This document shows, piece after piece, positions 45,776 through 57,678 of a stretch of 64,000 bases of DNA. A model generated the notes under the pieces. The model worked only from the letters and a program-made list of their open reading frames with translations, was not told the DNA's origin and did no database searches. The first letter of the stretch is position 1; the number at the start of each line of letters is the position of its first letter. Location: NCBI GenBank assembly GCA_023974075.1, contig JAMFTG010000069.1:307501-371500 (forward strand). The letters run 5' to 3'. The position numbers and the translations under genes were made by a program. Origin of the DNA: Chaenocephalus aceratus. Lineage: Eukaryota > Chordata > Actinopteri > Perciformes > Channichthyidae.

Positions 45776-46273
45776 TGCATTCAAAATGATAACAAAACAG
45801 TTTAATATATATAATTCTGAAATGGACCATAATGCAGGGTAAGTACTTTTTACTTTTGGTACTTGAAGTACATTTGCATTCTTATCATTTTGTACTTTTA
45901 CTCGAGTACAATTATGAATGCAGAACAGAGGATTAGCACTGTAGTAATGCTGTTTGACTGAAGTATCCGAGTACTCCTTCCACCTCAGACCTTTGACAGT
46001 TTGTTTTGAAATATATAAAAGACAGAGAGACAAAGCAAACTCCTTTTGCTCATTTCCAGTGAAACACATTTATTTCTCCCCCCCGCCGTTCCACTGTGTC
46101 TCCTGAGGGACCCCCTGCTGTGCCTCCATATATTTATCTTCTAATAACAGGCGTCAGTGTGTGGTTGCATTTCTTCACAGAGCAGAATAATGAGTCACAC
46201 AGCGGCAGAAAACAACGTCCTGTGATTGAATACAATGACAAACAACACTGCAGGACCTCCGCACAGAAGGAAA
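45776..46273. other. Unassigned spacer
   Basis: Contains a fragment resembling hAT subterminal sequence near 45840-45970 (TACTTTTACTCGAGTAC). No exon is recognised. Confidence 0.35.
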
Positions 46274-46340
46274 TGAGGCAAGGCAAGTTTATTTATATAG
46301 CACTTTTCAACGCAAGGCAATTCAAAGTGCTTTATCCAGT
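46274..46340 (-). mobile_element. Inverted LINE 3' tail
   Basis: AAGGCAAGTTTATTTATATA and GCACTTTTCAACGCAAGGCA form the inverse of the tails at 3120-3178 and 36120-36185. It abuts a plus-strand LINE, a head-to-head arrangement. Confidence 0.6.
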
Positions 46341-46344
46341 CTTT

Positions 46345-47514
46345 ACGGCAGAAATAAGCCTATTATGGTTTCAATCCTATCTGTCAGAAAGGACCTTTTC
46401 TGTGCATCTTGGCCAGTATTCTTCAGCTGCAGCCCCACTAGCATATGGGGTCCCACAAGGCTCTATCCTCGGCCCCATCTTGTTCAGTCTGTATTTACTA
46501 CCTCTGGGGTACATTTTTAAAAAGCATAACATTTCTTACCAGTGCTTTGCAGATGATCTGCAGGTATACCTGCCGATAAAAGCAAATAAGGAATCTAGGA
46601 TTGCCTTGCTTAGCTGTCTGAAAGACATACAATCATGGATAGAAATCAACTTCCTGACTCTCAACGAAAAGAAGACAGAGATTATAATATTTGGACAGTC
46701 TGATCTCCTGGATGGCTTTAATAGTGTACTCGGCCCCTCAGCCTCCGACAGCCGTCCCTCTGTCAGAAATCTTGGAGTCATCTTTGACAACTGTTTTAAA
46801 TTCGACAAACAGATAAACTCGTCAAGACAAGCTTCTTCCAGCTGCGGCTTCTGGGGAAGGTAAAAGCCTATCTTCCTAGTAAGGAATTTGAACAGCTAAT
46901 CCACCTATTTATAACGTCTCGTTTAGACTATTGTTATTCCCTGTATATTGGTGTCGATAAGTGTTTGATCCGTCGCCTGCAGCTGGTCCAAAATGCGCCT
47001 TCTTACTGGGAAGAGACGTTATGACCACATCACACCCGTGTTGGCAGACCTTCATTGGCTTCCTGTCAGTTACAGGATCCAGTTCAAACGTACTTGTTGT
47101 TTTTAAATCATTGCATGGACTGGCACCACGTTACCTGTCTGAGTTGTTGCACCGCCACGCTCCTGCTAGAGCATTGCGCTCAGCAGAATATGTTGGCGGT
47201 TCCTCGGTGCAGGAAAAAAGCCAGAGGCGACGGGGCCTTCAGTGTTGCAGCTCCCAGACTGTGGAACAGCCTCCCAGCACATATCCGGACTGCTGCTGAG
47301 TCTATTGAACCTTTACATCTCAGCTAAAACCTCACCTCTTTGCACTGGATTTTAATACTAGTTGTTTTATATGTTTAGTTATTGTGCTTTTTATCATGTT
47401 TTTAATTATTGTTTTATTATTGTACTCCCATTGTGTTATTTAATATTGTAGTTATTGCCTGTGCGGCACTTTGGTCAACTGAAGGTTGTTTTAATGTGCT
47501 ATATAAATTAATAA
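46345..47514 (+). pseudogene. L2-like LINE reverse transcriptase remnant, copy 2
   Basis: The frame contains YGVPQGSILGPILF, the catalytic box CFADDLQVYLP, LTLNEKKTEI and VRNLGVIFDNCFKFDKQI. After a frameshift near 46830 it gives TSRLDYCYSLYIG, HITPVLADLHWLPVSYRIQF and RYLSELLHRHAPARALRS. It is 5'-truncated with several frame breaks. It ends in a GTGCTATATAAATTAATAAA tail. Same family style as 16743-17882. Not a host gene. Confidence 0.88.
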
Positions 47515-48224
47515 AGATTGAGATATTATCATATATACACTCATGTGGTCTGGCCTTGCATATAAGACTTATGTCATACTGTACTGAGATGTTATAAAAG
47601 AATAACAAGTAAAGGGACTTTTTTGCATGCTTTTAGGGTTAAGTGTATTGCTGTGTGTCTTCTCAACATACTATAATATGACTTTTTGGGATATTATACA
47701 AATACTATACGATTTTTTGAGTAAAAGACTAATTGAAATACCATGTGGCTTTTGGCAACATACTATACTATGCCTTTTTTGATATTTTCCAACACATTAT
47801 AGTATGGCTTTTTCATATTATATTTAAAATACTATAATATAATATTTAACATTGTATTCTACAACTTTAAGATGTTGACAAACTATATTATAATTTTCGC
47901 GTGACTTTTTTTGTATATATCCGCCATTTTAGGCTTCATATATTTGACTCAGTATATGTATTATTTTGTACTATTTTTTGACATACTATACTATGACTAT
48001 GATAACAATATTTTTGACATATTCTCAATTAAAGGTATTTTAAACTTCACTAATGTACACAACCTAACTGGCTTCAGAAAGCAATAGCATCAGAATGCAT
48101 GATTGCAGTTTGATATTAACATCATGGACTAATTATTAAAGTACAGTTACACGTATACCACGCCTGTGAAGTGCTGAAATACTGCAGAAACACACAGAAC
48201 ACACAACCATACAAATACGAGACT
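47515..48224. other. AT-rich degenerate repeats downstream of clstn1
   Basis: 47650-48010 has loose copies of ACATACTATA and ATGACTTTTTT words, a decayed tandem repeat. No gene is recognised. It lies just beyond the probable clstn1 transcript end. Confidence 0.5.
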
Positions 48225-51200
48225 CGCAGCTAGATTCAAAAACAACTTTTTATTGGCCAATTTACAGAAAGTGCTGTAGTGACCATTCCAAAGAAAAACA
48301 GACCAAAGAGTCCAGAAAGAAAAACGGAAAACTTAAAAAAACAAAACTCTTACACATTATACAAGGTATCCATGTTATCTTCACGGTCCTCCTCTTTCTA
48401 AAACAAACGTCAGGAAGGACAACATTAGGGCGGGGGTCGATGTAAAATCCACCAACGGTTTTAGTGTGGGGGGGGGGGGGGGGGGGGGGGGAGAACAGGT
48501 GTCACAGTAGATGAGGAAAACTCTTAAACAACATATGGGATCTTTACATGAACATATAACTACAGTTAAACACACAGCAGGTTCTCCAGCTACACCTCAC
48601 TAGAGCTGTGTCTCGATGTGATACTTTACTGAAACACTGCCATGTTTGTGTGGACATCGACCGGGTTGTGATGTTTCAAATTGTAAACGACCGTCGTTGT
48701 TAGCCAGCTATCTAGTTTTTCACGGCAGGAAATCATCACTTTAATTAACCCAATAAAAGTAATGGAGGCTTATTTTCGACACCAGTACAGTGGTAGGTTA
48801 AGCTTTAGAGGAGATCAACATGTCCACTACTTTTCCTCGAAGTAAGGCCACGCCCCTTTTTGTGTGAAACGACTCGCTGTCATTTGATTTGCAGTAAATC
48901 CAAATGTGCGACTTTTTTTAAGGAGCCCAATTACGATGGTCAGACTGGCAAACAAATAAACAATGTATTTGGAGATAGTGACGTAGCTTTCATCTATAGT
49001 AAATAGGGGAATAAAACCCATATGTCTAACTTTTATTTGTATAGTGCTGTGTTCATTAAAGCAACCACAATAGCAGCTGAACTAGCATTAGCCAAGATGG
49101 CGGTTGTTGAGAGTGAGAAGTGTCCAGCGTTCTTCACTCAACTTTTTAAATGTTATGAGTGCACCATTGGGGTATTTACAGTGTGAATATTCACTCAAAG
49201 TATGCACATTGAGACACAGTAAGTTGTAGGAAACTCTCTAGTGGTTGTGAGTTTAACAAACCTGGTTTTATCTGTGGCCGACTTTAGCCACTAAACACGT
49301 CACATGGTAGCCTACTCATTTTTCTATTGGTTGCGGAGTCTTTGCTCCCAAACGATACAGACAGACTGGACTCAGGACGGCCACAGCCAGACTGGACTCA
49401 GGACGGCCACAGCCAGAGACGAATGCCCTTTCCCTTCAAGGCGAGGAACCCTCCGCTGGGGTTTGTCTTTACGTCGATGTGACACAGCCACATGCACGTC
49501 AACTTTGCAATTCGGCGGCACCAACGGCTGCTCATGAAATGGGATTTATGTAGCCTGACATCACCTCTAGACCCACACGTCTTTCATTAACGCTGCATTT
49601 CATTCTAAGTTAGCTTTTGGAAAAGTTTCTTGCAGGTAAAGTTATGTTTCCATGGGACAGCTCGGTTTGTTCTGTGAGAGCTGGCAGCATAAGCTAAGCT
49701 ACCATTATCAGTACATTACAAAAGTGATACGGTGATAGTGTTTAAATAAAGTGCATGCTATGGAGCCATCTGATGACTGTAAATCAAACATTCATTGCCT
49801 TACTAGCCCCATTATTCAGCTGTACCAGTGCCACCTCATTATAGTAATCATATAGCTTGTATAATATTTGATATTATTATATTTTAAAGTAGTGCAGGTT
49901 TACTGTTATAATAGTTCTCTAGTTTGATCAACTTTATTTTAGTTATTTTAATATATATTAATATTATTTACATGTGTGCCTGTGTACATATCTCTCATAC
50001 CGTTTCTTGTTGGTTTGTCTTTCTTCGTAGTTTAACTATTAAAAAACGTGTTTTAGTGTTTCTAACTCAGTATTTAGATTATATGATATTCTATATTATC
50101 CTTGATCGAAATGTGAAAATGACCCATTAGAAACATATATTGTTGTATGGAAAAAACAACTAAACACATATATCGAATTGATCTAATGCATTTCATGATA
50201 ATGGCCTCAAAAATATATATCTTTGTCAAGTTTTTTTTTTACATTTTATCTTCCATTAATTCAAATGTCAAGGGCCTGTTTATTTATTACATTTTATTTC
50301 ATTTAGCTGATGCTTTTATCCAAGGTGACAAGTGCCTTCAGCCATGAAGAACAACCACCCTGCAGGTACACCTCCTATCTCTTTTTTATCTCCGATGTCT
50401 CTACACATTAATGACCCTTTTAAAAAGTGACGATGCCTCACTGTGACAATGCAGCATTAATGAAAGCAGGACTTTGATGGCGCTATAAAGGTGAAGCGAT
50501 GAGAACTCGTTACGGACCTCGCTGCTGTGACCACACCTGAGACGGAGATTCAATCCGATCTTTTGGACTACATCTGAAGCGTCTGTTAAAACGCTCCCGG
50601 CGCAGCTTTCCCTCCTGCTCACGGTCCATGGTGGGAACATACATGATGGATGTCATGTGTGTTGTATACAGGTGGAGAGGAGGGTTTCTGGGGGGAGAAA
50701 GTGGTGTGTGGGGTGGGGGAGGGGGTCACCTACTATACTCACTATTTACAAGAAAGGAGCGTATAAAAATGTACAAGGAGACTCCTCTGTCCTTCCCCGA
50801 AACTCAGACCCCTTTTCTAGATCACCATGACTACACACAGATCGTCATCAGATCAGATCAGAGTACCATTGAAAATATGCTATTTCTGTAAAATCACCTG
50901 GCTTTGCCGCAGAGGCTATAGAATAAAGACTGATAAATAACATGAAGTATACAAACCAAAAATAGTCACTTCCTTTGCTTTTGCAACTCAGTTTTCTTAA
51001 ATAAAGACTGTTCTGCATTAATATGGGACACCAGAGATGTATTAACAAATTAGAGAGACACATTGACCAAATTAAATAAAACTGTATTTAACGTAGTGGT
51101 GGTGTAATGGGCGGGAGATCATTTGAGTCTCAGGGGATGACGTAAATTTGGCGCGCTGTCCCTTTAAGACGGATAAAGTTTTAGTGTCAGATATTTTTTT

Positions 51201-51414
51201 ATCAGCTGTATAAAACGGGAGGTTTTCTGACTGTGTGTGTTTCAGTGAAGTGTTCCAGTAGGGGGCGGTATTACCTCATATTTAGAGCATCAACATCACA
51301 TAAAGTCTTTTTGTTTCCACCATCTGATTTGAGATTGCAGTATGGCCGTGTTGCAGGGCGTGTGTGTGTGTGTGTGTGTGTGTGCGTGCGTGCGAGTGAC
51401 TGGGAGTGTGTGCT
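48225..51414 (-). other. clstn1: Probable clstn1 3' UTR
   Basis: About 3.2 kb between the stop codon and a good poly(A) signal. It is poorer in recognisable transposons than the flanking DNA, consistent with transcript sequence. It includes (CA)n on the minus strand near 51360-51386 and a C24 run (48468-48491 as G on +). A 39-codon frame at 50510-50629 is discussed among the rejected items. The extent is inferred; internal AATAAA variants could shorten it. Confidence 0.5.
48249..48254 (-). terminator. Candidate poly(A) signal of clstn1
   Basis: AATAAA on the minus strand. About 35-65 bases further along the minus strand is a strong GT-rich element (GGTTGTGTGTTCTGTGTGTT, 48184-48212), the usual layout of a cleavage site. 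Confidence 0.6.
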
Positions 51415-51615
51415 TCAATAAGATATCGTTGTTTTGTCCCAGTTTTCGCCCATCTTGCTCGAGCGTTGCATCCTGGGTAGCTGGACGTCCACTTCCTCCT
51501 CGCTGTCGTCTGACTCAGCGCTGGTGATGTCGTCTTCCTCCTCCTCATCATCCTCCTCTTCTTCTTCCTCCTCCTCCTCTTCCTCCTCCTCTGCAGCCTG
51601 AGGCTCCTTCAGGTT
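51415..51615 (-). CDS. clstn1: Calsyntenin (clstn1-like), exon D: acidic C-terminal tail
   Basis: Last coding exon: 66 residues and TGA. The acceptor is ACCACAG before AACCTGAAG, and the intron phase is 0. Order: NLKEPQAA, then a tract of 13 Glu, DD, 4 Glu, then DDITSAESDDSEEE, and the end GENWDKTTISY. The tract DDITSAES is shared with CLSTN1 and not with CLSTN2, whose tail lacks the poly-Glu run. In mammals the protein ends in a second W-acidic kinesin-light-chain motif (LEWDDS then TLSY). Here the aligned residues are ENWDKT, so the second acidic residue and Ser are replaced. The tail lies in the cytosol and links vesicles to kinesin-1. The stop codon and TISY end align well with the family, so the exon itself looks intact. 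Confidence 0.92.
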   Translation of the reverse strand, partial: NLKEPQAAEEEEEEEEEEEEEDDEEEEDDITSAESDDSEEEVDVQLPRMQRSSKMGENWDKTTISY

Positions 51616-52290
51616 CTGTGGTGAGAAATATGTCAGAAACGAGCAGGTGGATAAATTCCCCTTTCGTTTTTTGAGTGTTTCTACAGTGGTACTCCATGGT
51701 ACAAGTGTTCAGTGCTTTAAAGTCAAAGCTGTTACACTGAATGAAAATCTGCTCAAACATTGTAGGTCTGAGACACGATGAAGCAAACTACCATGACAAC
51801 ACATTAAACCCATGACCCAAATCATGTCTGCAACAATAAGAATTCTTTGTTCTCATCAAATCGGAGAAACCAGGTCCCACAATTTCACAAAGTTATACTG
51901 AAGGACTCTTTTGTGCATTATTCCATCCTAAAATTAAACACACAATTAAATCCCAGATCAGATTTACGTTAAAGAGTCTAATATTGTCTAAGTGTCATCA
52001 TATCATATGTTATATCTAATCTTATCGTATTGTACCGTATCGTACTGTATTGTACCGTAGTGTACCGTATCGTATTATACCGTATTGTATCACAGTGTAT
52101 CTTATTGTACCGTATTGTATCGTATTGTATCATAGTGTATCGTATTGTATCGTATTGTATCGTAGTGTATTGTATTGTATCATATTGTATCGTATTGTAT
52201 TGTATCGTAGTGTATCGTATTGTATCGTACTGTATTGTATCGTAGTGTATACATACACATCTTATATATCCCTGTATCCCCCCCTCCTAC
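51616..52290 (-). other. clstn1 intron between exons C and D
   Basis: 675 bp with a GT donor (GAG|GTAGGA) and AG acceptor. It contains a pentanucleotide-type tandem repeat (about 52019-52250) of mixed GTATC/GTATT words. Confidence 0.8.
52019..52250. repeat. Degenerate pentanucleotide microsatellite
   Basis: Mixed TATCG, TATTG, TACCG and TAGTG words in tandem, about 45 units. Open frames (YCIVLYRIV repeats) through it are artefacts. Confidence 0.95.
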
Positions 52291-52475
52291 CTCCATGGGG
52301 TTGACGGTGATGGTGAGAGCCGAGTCGTCCCAGCTCCCCTCCGCCTCTCTAGCCGTCTCCCCCAGCCTCCCCTCCTGCTGGTGGGTCAGGTGGATCCGGT
52401 AGATCCCGAACACCACCACCACCACCAGGGCGGCGATGCACATCACGATCACCAGGGTGGCAGCACTGGGCACGG
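52291..52475 (-). CDS. clstn1: Calsyntenin (clstn1-like), exon C: membrane segment and first kinesin motif
   Basis: 185 bp. The first two bases complete a split codon, then 61 codons follow. The peptide has PSAATLVIVMCIAALVVVVV then FGIYRI, a single membrane-spanning helix with a basic stop-transfer end. The cytosolic start is HLTHQQEGRLGETAREAEG, then SWDDSALTITVNPME. The block WDDSALTITVNPME is the strongest family signature (first W-acidic motif plus the NPME motif reported to bind X11/Mint adaptors). The usual Met/Leu and acidic residue before the Trp are Gly-Ser here. The donor is GAG|GTAGGA. The acceptor is preceded by a (TCTCC)n tract at 52480-52534. Confidence 0.95.
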
Positions 52476-52479
52476 CTGA

Positions 52480-52534
52480 GGAGAGGAGAGGAGAGGAGAG
52501 GAGAGGAGAGGAGAGGAGAGGAGAGGAGAGGAGA
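52480..52534 (-). repeat. (TCTCC)n microsatellite serving as polypyrimidine tract
   Basis: On the minus strand, about 11 units of TCTCC run directly into the acceptor CTCAG of exon C, with no interruption by purines. It is plus-strand (GGAGA)n. Confidence 0.9.
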
Positions 52535-53288
52535 GTGAGAATCAGAATCAGGTTTATTACCAGGTAGGTTGACACGTACGAGGAATTTGACTTGTCGTAA
52601 AAGTAAAACAAAAATGAAAAAAACACAGATAGAATAGAATAGAGACATCTTTGGAAACGTCCATAACAGCCCATTGAACTAGTCTCTCTATATGCTAAAG
52701 TTAAAATAGAAATCCCACAAACTTTAACTGTCTTTAGGTTCGAAAAACTGATTTTCAGAAACATTTTATCCGAACATAAAATGATTCAAGTCACCAGTTT
52801 GTGTATTCTCTAAATATGTCATGCACTAATTTAATATGACATTCGGAAGGCTGAATTAGACGCTGTTGAATGAACACAGATCCAACATGTCCCAAACAGA
52901 ATAGAGACATCTTTGGAAAAATGACTTGAAGTCGATAAATGCTCCATCTGCTAAAGATAAAACACGTTCTTCTTCAGATAACCAGGTAATCCCACATACC
53001 TTTACTAGCTTTTTCTTTACATATGTTTTGGTCAAAAACGTTATCTGAACACAAAATATTTCATGTCACCAGTTTTCTATTCTTAGTCTTCAAACACTTC
53101 AAAAAGGTACTGCAGTTATTTCATTTGACGTCAGAAGGCTGCATTAGACCCTGTAAAGGAGCACTAAGACCCTACTGTATATCCCATAATGCATTCAAAC
53201 CCTCCTATTGTCTTCGTCCCCTCCCCCCTTACTTTGGTGTTCGCGGTCAAATCCTGTTTTAACTGTTATTACATTAACACAAAAACCA
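52535..53288 (-). other. clstn1 intron B-C, proximal part
   Basis: Starts with a LINE/SINE-like fragment (AGAATCAGAATCAGGTTTAT at 52538-52557) and two similar ~55-bp words (AATAGAGACATCTTTGGAAA at 52636 and 52900). No exon is present. Confidence 0.4.
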
Positions 53289-53292
53289 TTAA

Positions 53293-53751
53293 AGGCGGGG
53301 TAGGTAAGTTTCAGAAACCGGCTCGAGTGCACTAACATTTGAAAGTACGCAGCCGAAAAGAATCCGCCCCTTCCTTCAGACTTCCTCACAGAGCTCCTCC
53401 TCCAACACACACGAACATGACGTCAGCAGACTGGTGGAAGTGGCCGCCTGTTGCTGGCGAGTCATTGAAGTGCTGCTGCAATGCACGCCCAACGACGGCA
53501 CGAGATACATTTGTGCGTGCACGAGATGGAATGCTGACAGAGAGGGCGGCAATCCAATCCGTTTAGCCGGCCCGGCTAAACGGATTGGATGTACTTTCTA
53601 CAGTATTACGGCTTCTACAGATGACATTTTTTTATGGATTTGTTGTCAAAGCACTTCAGATATTCATTGCTATCGGGATGTTAAGAGCATTCCATGGAAT
53701 ATAACAAAAAGTGTATCTCGAGCCGGTTTCTGAAACTTACCTACCCCACCT
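53293..53751 (+). mobile_element. TTAA-flanked palindromic element, copy 2
   Basis: Perfect TTAA at 53289-53292 and 53752-53755. Ends AGGCGGGGTAGGTAAG and CTTACCTACCCCACCT. Its centre is a perfect 39-base inverted repeat (53552-53590). It is inverted relative to 408-800. Confidence 0.88.
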
Positions 53752-53799
53752 TTAATCATCACCAAATGTCATTTAACACCCTTTCAAACTGTACATATT

Positions 53800-54260
53800 G
53801 TATCAGACTACTGGTATACATGAACAAGAATAACGGATAAAGGAAATGTTCAAATTCGGCTGTGACCGTAGCAACATCGGGCCATTCGTGAGGGCATCCA
53901 AGCCATCGTATGACCGCCGGTGGAGTTTCTCAGGCTCCGGCAGCAACTTCGTGAGCGGCAACTTCGTAAGGCACTCGTGAGGGCATCTTGTCAAATCGTG
54001 TCAACTTCGTGTTATCATCGGTGCATTCGCCCTCACTCTGATCGGGGCGAATGCCCGATGGCACCGAGGATAACAAGACGCCCTCACGATGGCCTTACGA
54101 AGGGCAAAATTGACACACGAATTCAACACGAAAATGAACCTTCGCAAGGTCCTTCGGCTATTTGTTGGCATGCCAAAGATTTCGCTCACGAAGTTGCTTT
54201 AAGTTGTTTCTCATGTTATTGCACGAGAGGCCTTTTCAAACCTAAAAAGGATCTTTGATT
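53800..54260. mobile_element. Partial copy of the 57679-58548 element family
   Basis: The words ATAAAGGAAATGTTCAAATT, GGTGGAGTTTCTCAGGCTCC and GGCGAATGC-type inverted blocks are shared with 58065-58500. Terminal repeats are not seen. Long open frames in both strands follow from the inverted structure. Confidence 0.65.
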
Positions 54261-55399
54261 ATTGTGACTATTGACCTGTTTTCACAGTATTTTCCCGCTT
54301 TCACTGATAAACACCTCTCTGTCTTTGTTTAGACCACGGTGGCTTCAGGGTCAGCCTTCTCTGTCCATCACATTCACCCAGTCTGAAATATCTATTTATT
54401 GATCGCCATGAAACATCGTGTAGACGTCCATGTCCCTGTGAACATTCCTCAGGTTCACACTTTAACTCTGAATTCACTGATCTGTTCATCTGAAGGCGTC
54501 CTTGCTTTATTATACATTTAGGATCATTTCTATTGAGCAAAGACCAGATTTACAATTCCCAACACTATCTCTGTTTTCTTTCTTTCTTTTAATCCAATGC
54601 TTTTTCTTGGTAGGATTTTTAAGTAAGACATTTGTTATTTGTTAATACATTCTGTTAAGCATACATTTATTCTTTTTGCGATGTATTTTAAGCAAAACCC
54701 AAAATGATATGACAGCAGCTCTTGAGTTATAGCTCTGTCAAGGCTTGTCTTGGATGTGTTAATGGATGAATCAATTTAAAATTCTAAAATTGCACCATTG
54801 GGAGAAAGCACTGTATGAATGCAGTCTTTTAACCATTTGATCACTGCTTTACTTTTGCCAGTATTGTTATGAACTATTATTATTCCCATCAGCCTCCGTG
54901 TCGCGTTTCCTTCGTGCTTGTCTTTCTACCTGAATCTATTCTGTCATCAGCCAGAGAAACGTGCAACACATTTGACTGAAAGCCGCTTACAAGTTACAGA
55001 GTGGTTCATATATATTTCACGAAAACAGCACCCATTTAACGAAGGTCCCCGAGCAGAACGCGGCGGCTGCAGAGATGCATCGTAAGCTCTATTAAATATC
55101 ATAACCACGAGATACATTGAGGGATCTCTCTTGATCTCACATGTATCTCTCTGCTGCTCTGATCTCCAGCCGACTGGAACAACATGACCCTGCCCTCTCC
55201 ACCAGTCCCTGCTGCTGTGAGAGTGTGTGTGTGTGTGTGTGTGTGTGTAACGAGAGGGAGACCCACAGAGGACTCTTCAGATGATCCATTGATTCAGTCT
55301 AGTTCCCTAGATTTTCACACTTAATCCACGGCCTTTGATCTTCCTCGCAGTGAAGCTTCATGCAGCCCCTTAGAGTAACTTGGATGAGCATTTGCACGT

Positions 55400-55401
<2 letters not shown>
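54261..55401 (-). other. clstn1 intron B-C, unassigned stretch
   Basis: AT-rich sequence with a short (GT)n at 55222-55248. No exon or element boundary is recognised. Confidence 0.4.

Positions 55402-55446
<45 letters not shown>
55402..55446. repeat. (CA)n microsatellite
   Basis: About 22 CA units, 140 bp from a much longer CA tract. Confidence 0.95.
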
Positions 55447-55449
<3 letters not shown>

Positions 55450-55585
55450 AGGCGTTTCTCCCGCATGATATCATCTGAAACACTCATGTGTGCTTCCGAC
55501 ACGCCCTGATAGCAACTGTACAACTCTTATTACGTATTGTTGCCACACTCTTATTTCCAACTACCCATCGCCCCCTCCTCCTCCT

Positions 55586-56658
<1,073 letters not shown>

Positions 56659-57086
56659 GTGACGGGGTTCAATTCGTCCATTCGATACGTGGCTCAGTCG
56701 GTTGTTTAAGCTCCAAAAAAACTTTATTTATATCGGCAACAAAAAAAAATAGCGAACCAGCGAAAGTTAGACAACAAAATAAAATCCACAAACAGGCCGT
56801 CCATCACTCGTTCAGCGAAAACGTGTTCCGGCTGTTGCCTTCACTGCAACGTTCTTCAGAGTGACGCAGTCCAGCTGGGACGTGTTCGAGACGTCGTTGC
56901 AGAGAAGGCAACAGCCGAACACGTTTACTCTCCGGGGGCGATGGACGGTCCGATTTGGACGTTTATTTTGTTTTGTTTAAGTTGTGCTGGTTCGTTATTT
57001 TATGTTTTGCTGATCTAAATAAAGTTTTGGAGCTTACCCAACCGACTAGGCCAGTGTTTTCGGACGGACAATTCGAACCCCGTCAC
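56659..57086. mobile_element. Foldback element with ~185-bp arms
   Basis: The left end GTGACGGGGTTCAATT and right end AATTCGAACCCCGTCAC are inverted. Similarity continues through AAGCTCCAAAA/TTTTGGAGCTT and CGTGTTC-GGCTGTTGCCTTC/GAAGGCAACAGCCGAACACG. No target duplication is resolved. It is a foldback or highly palindromic MITE. Confidence 0.75.
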
Positions 57087-57674
57087 ACAGTCTCAACACA
57101 CGTATTTATAGTGTGTTATAATCTGATTAAAGGGCTTTCTAATAAGAGCTAACAATTACATACATATTCAGAACATCATGAAACACAATGACTTCAAGGT
57201 GAAACACGTACATCTATAACTGGAGGTCACCATTTGTTTGCAAGCCATGACAAACAAAGATGACAGTGCATTAAGTCCTTAAAGAACTAATACAACACAA
57301 TACTTGGATTATAACACACTAAGATTCTTTCAGCTCCTAGGAAGTTTTCATGATACTTGATCTTATAAGCCATTTTAAAATGCTTAATATGCTGTAGTGA
57401 AAATACTGCACTTAAATCAGATTATAACACATAACAAGTATTTTATCAAAGCACATGAAAGACTTCTGACTTTCTTCTGGATCCATCTCTTTTATATAAA
57501 TGATTAATTATGTAATTTCGACGGTATATCTTGGGATTTTATTCGCTTTTTAAAATCTCTATTGCACGTCTGAGATATCGATCTCTCCTCTGTTGCTCTC
57601 CACACACTTTATTTCATTTCTTTCCCAGTTCATTCGGGTTTCTCTGGGAGTCATCCCTTGTCTGCTGCGAGGGT
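57087..57674 (-). other. clstn1 intron B-C, unassigned stretch
   Basis: AT-rich sequence without a recognised exon or element. Confidence 0.4.
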
Positions 57675-57678
57675 TTAA

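Noticed and set aside
50510..50629. 39-codon minus-strand frame starting in a good context (ACCATGG), beginning MDREQEGKLRRERFNRRFR
   Set aside because: Protein-like composition, but short, without splice context or recognised family, and located in the probable clstn1 3' UTR. A conservation test in related fish would decide; kept only as a note.
52030..52304. Open frames rich in Tyr, Cys, Ile and Val
   Set aside because: Translation of the GTATC/GTATT microsatellite in a clstn1 intron.
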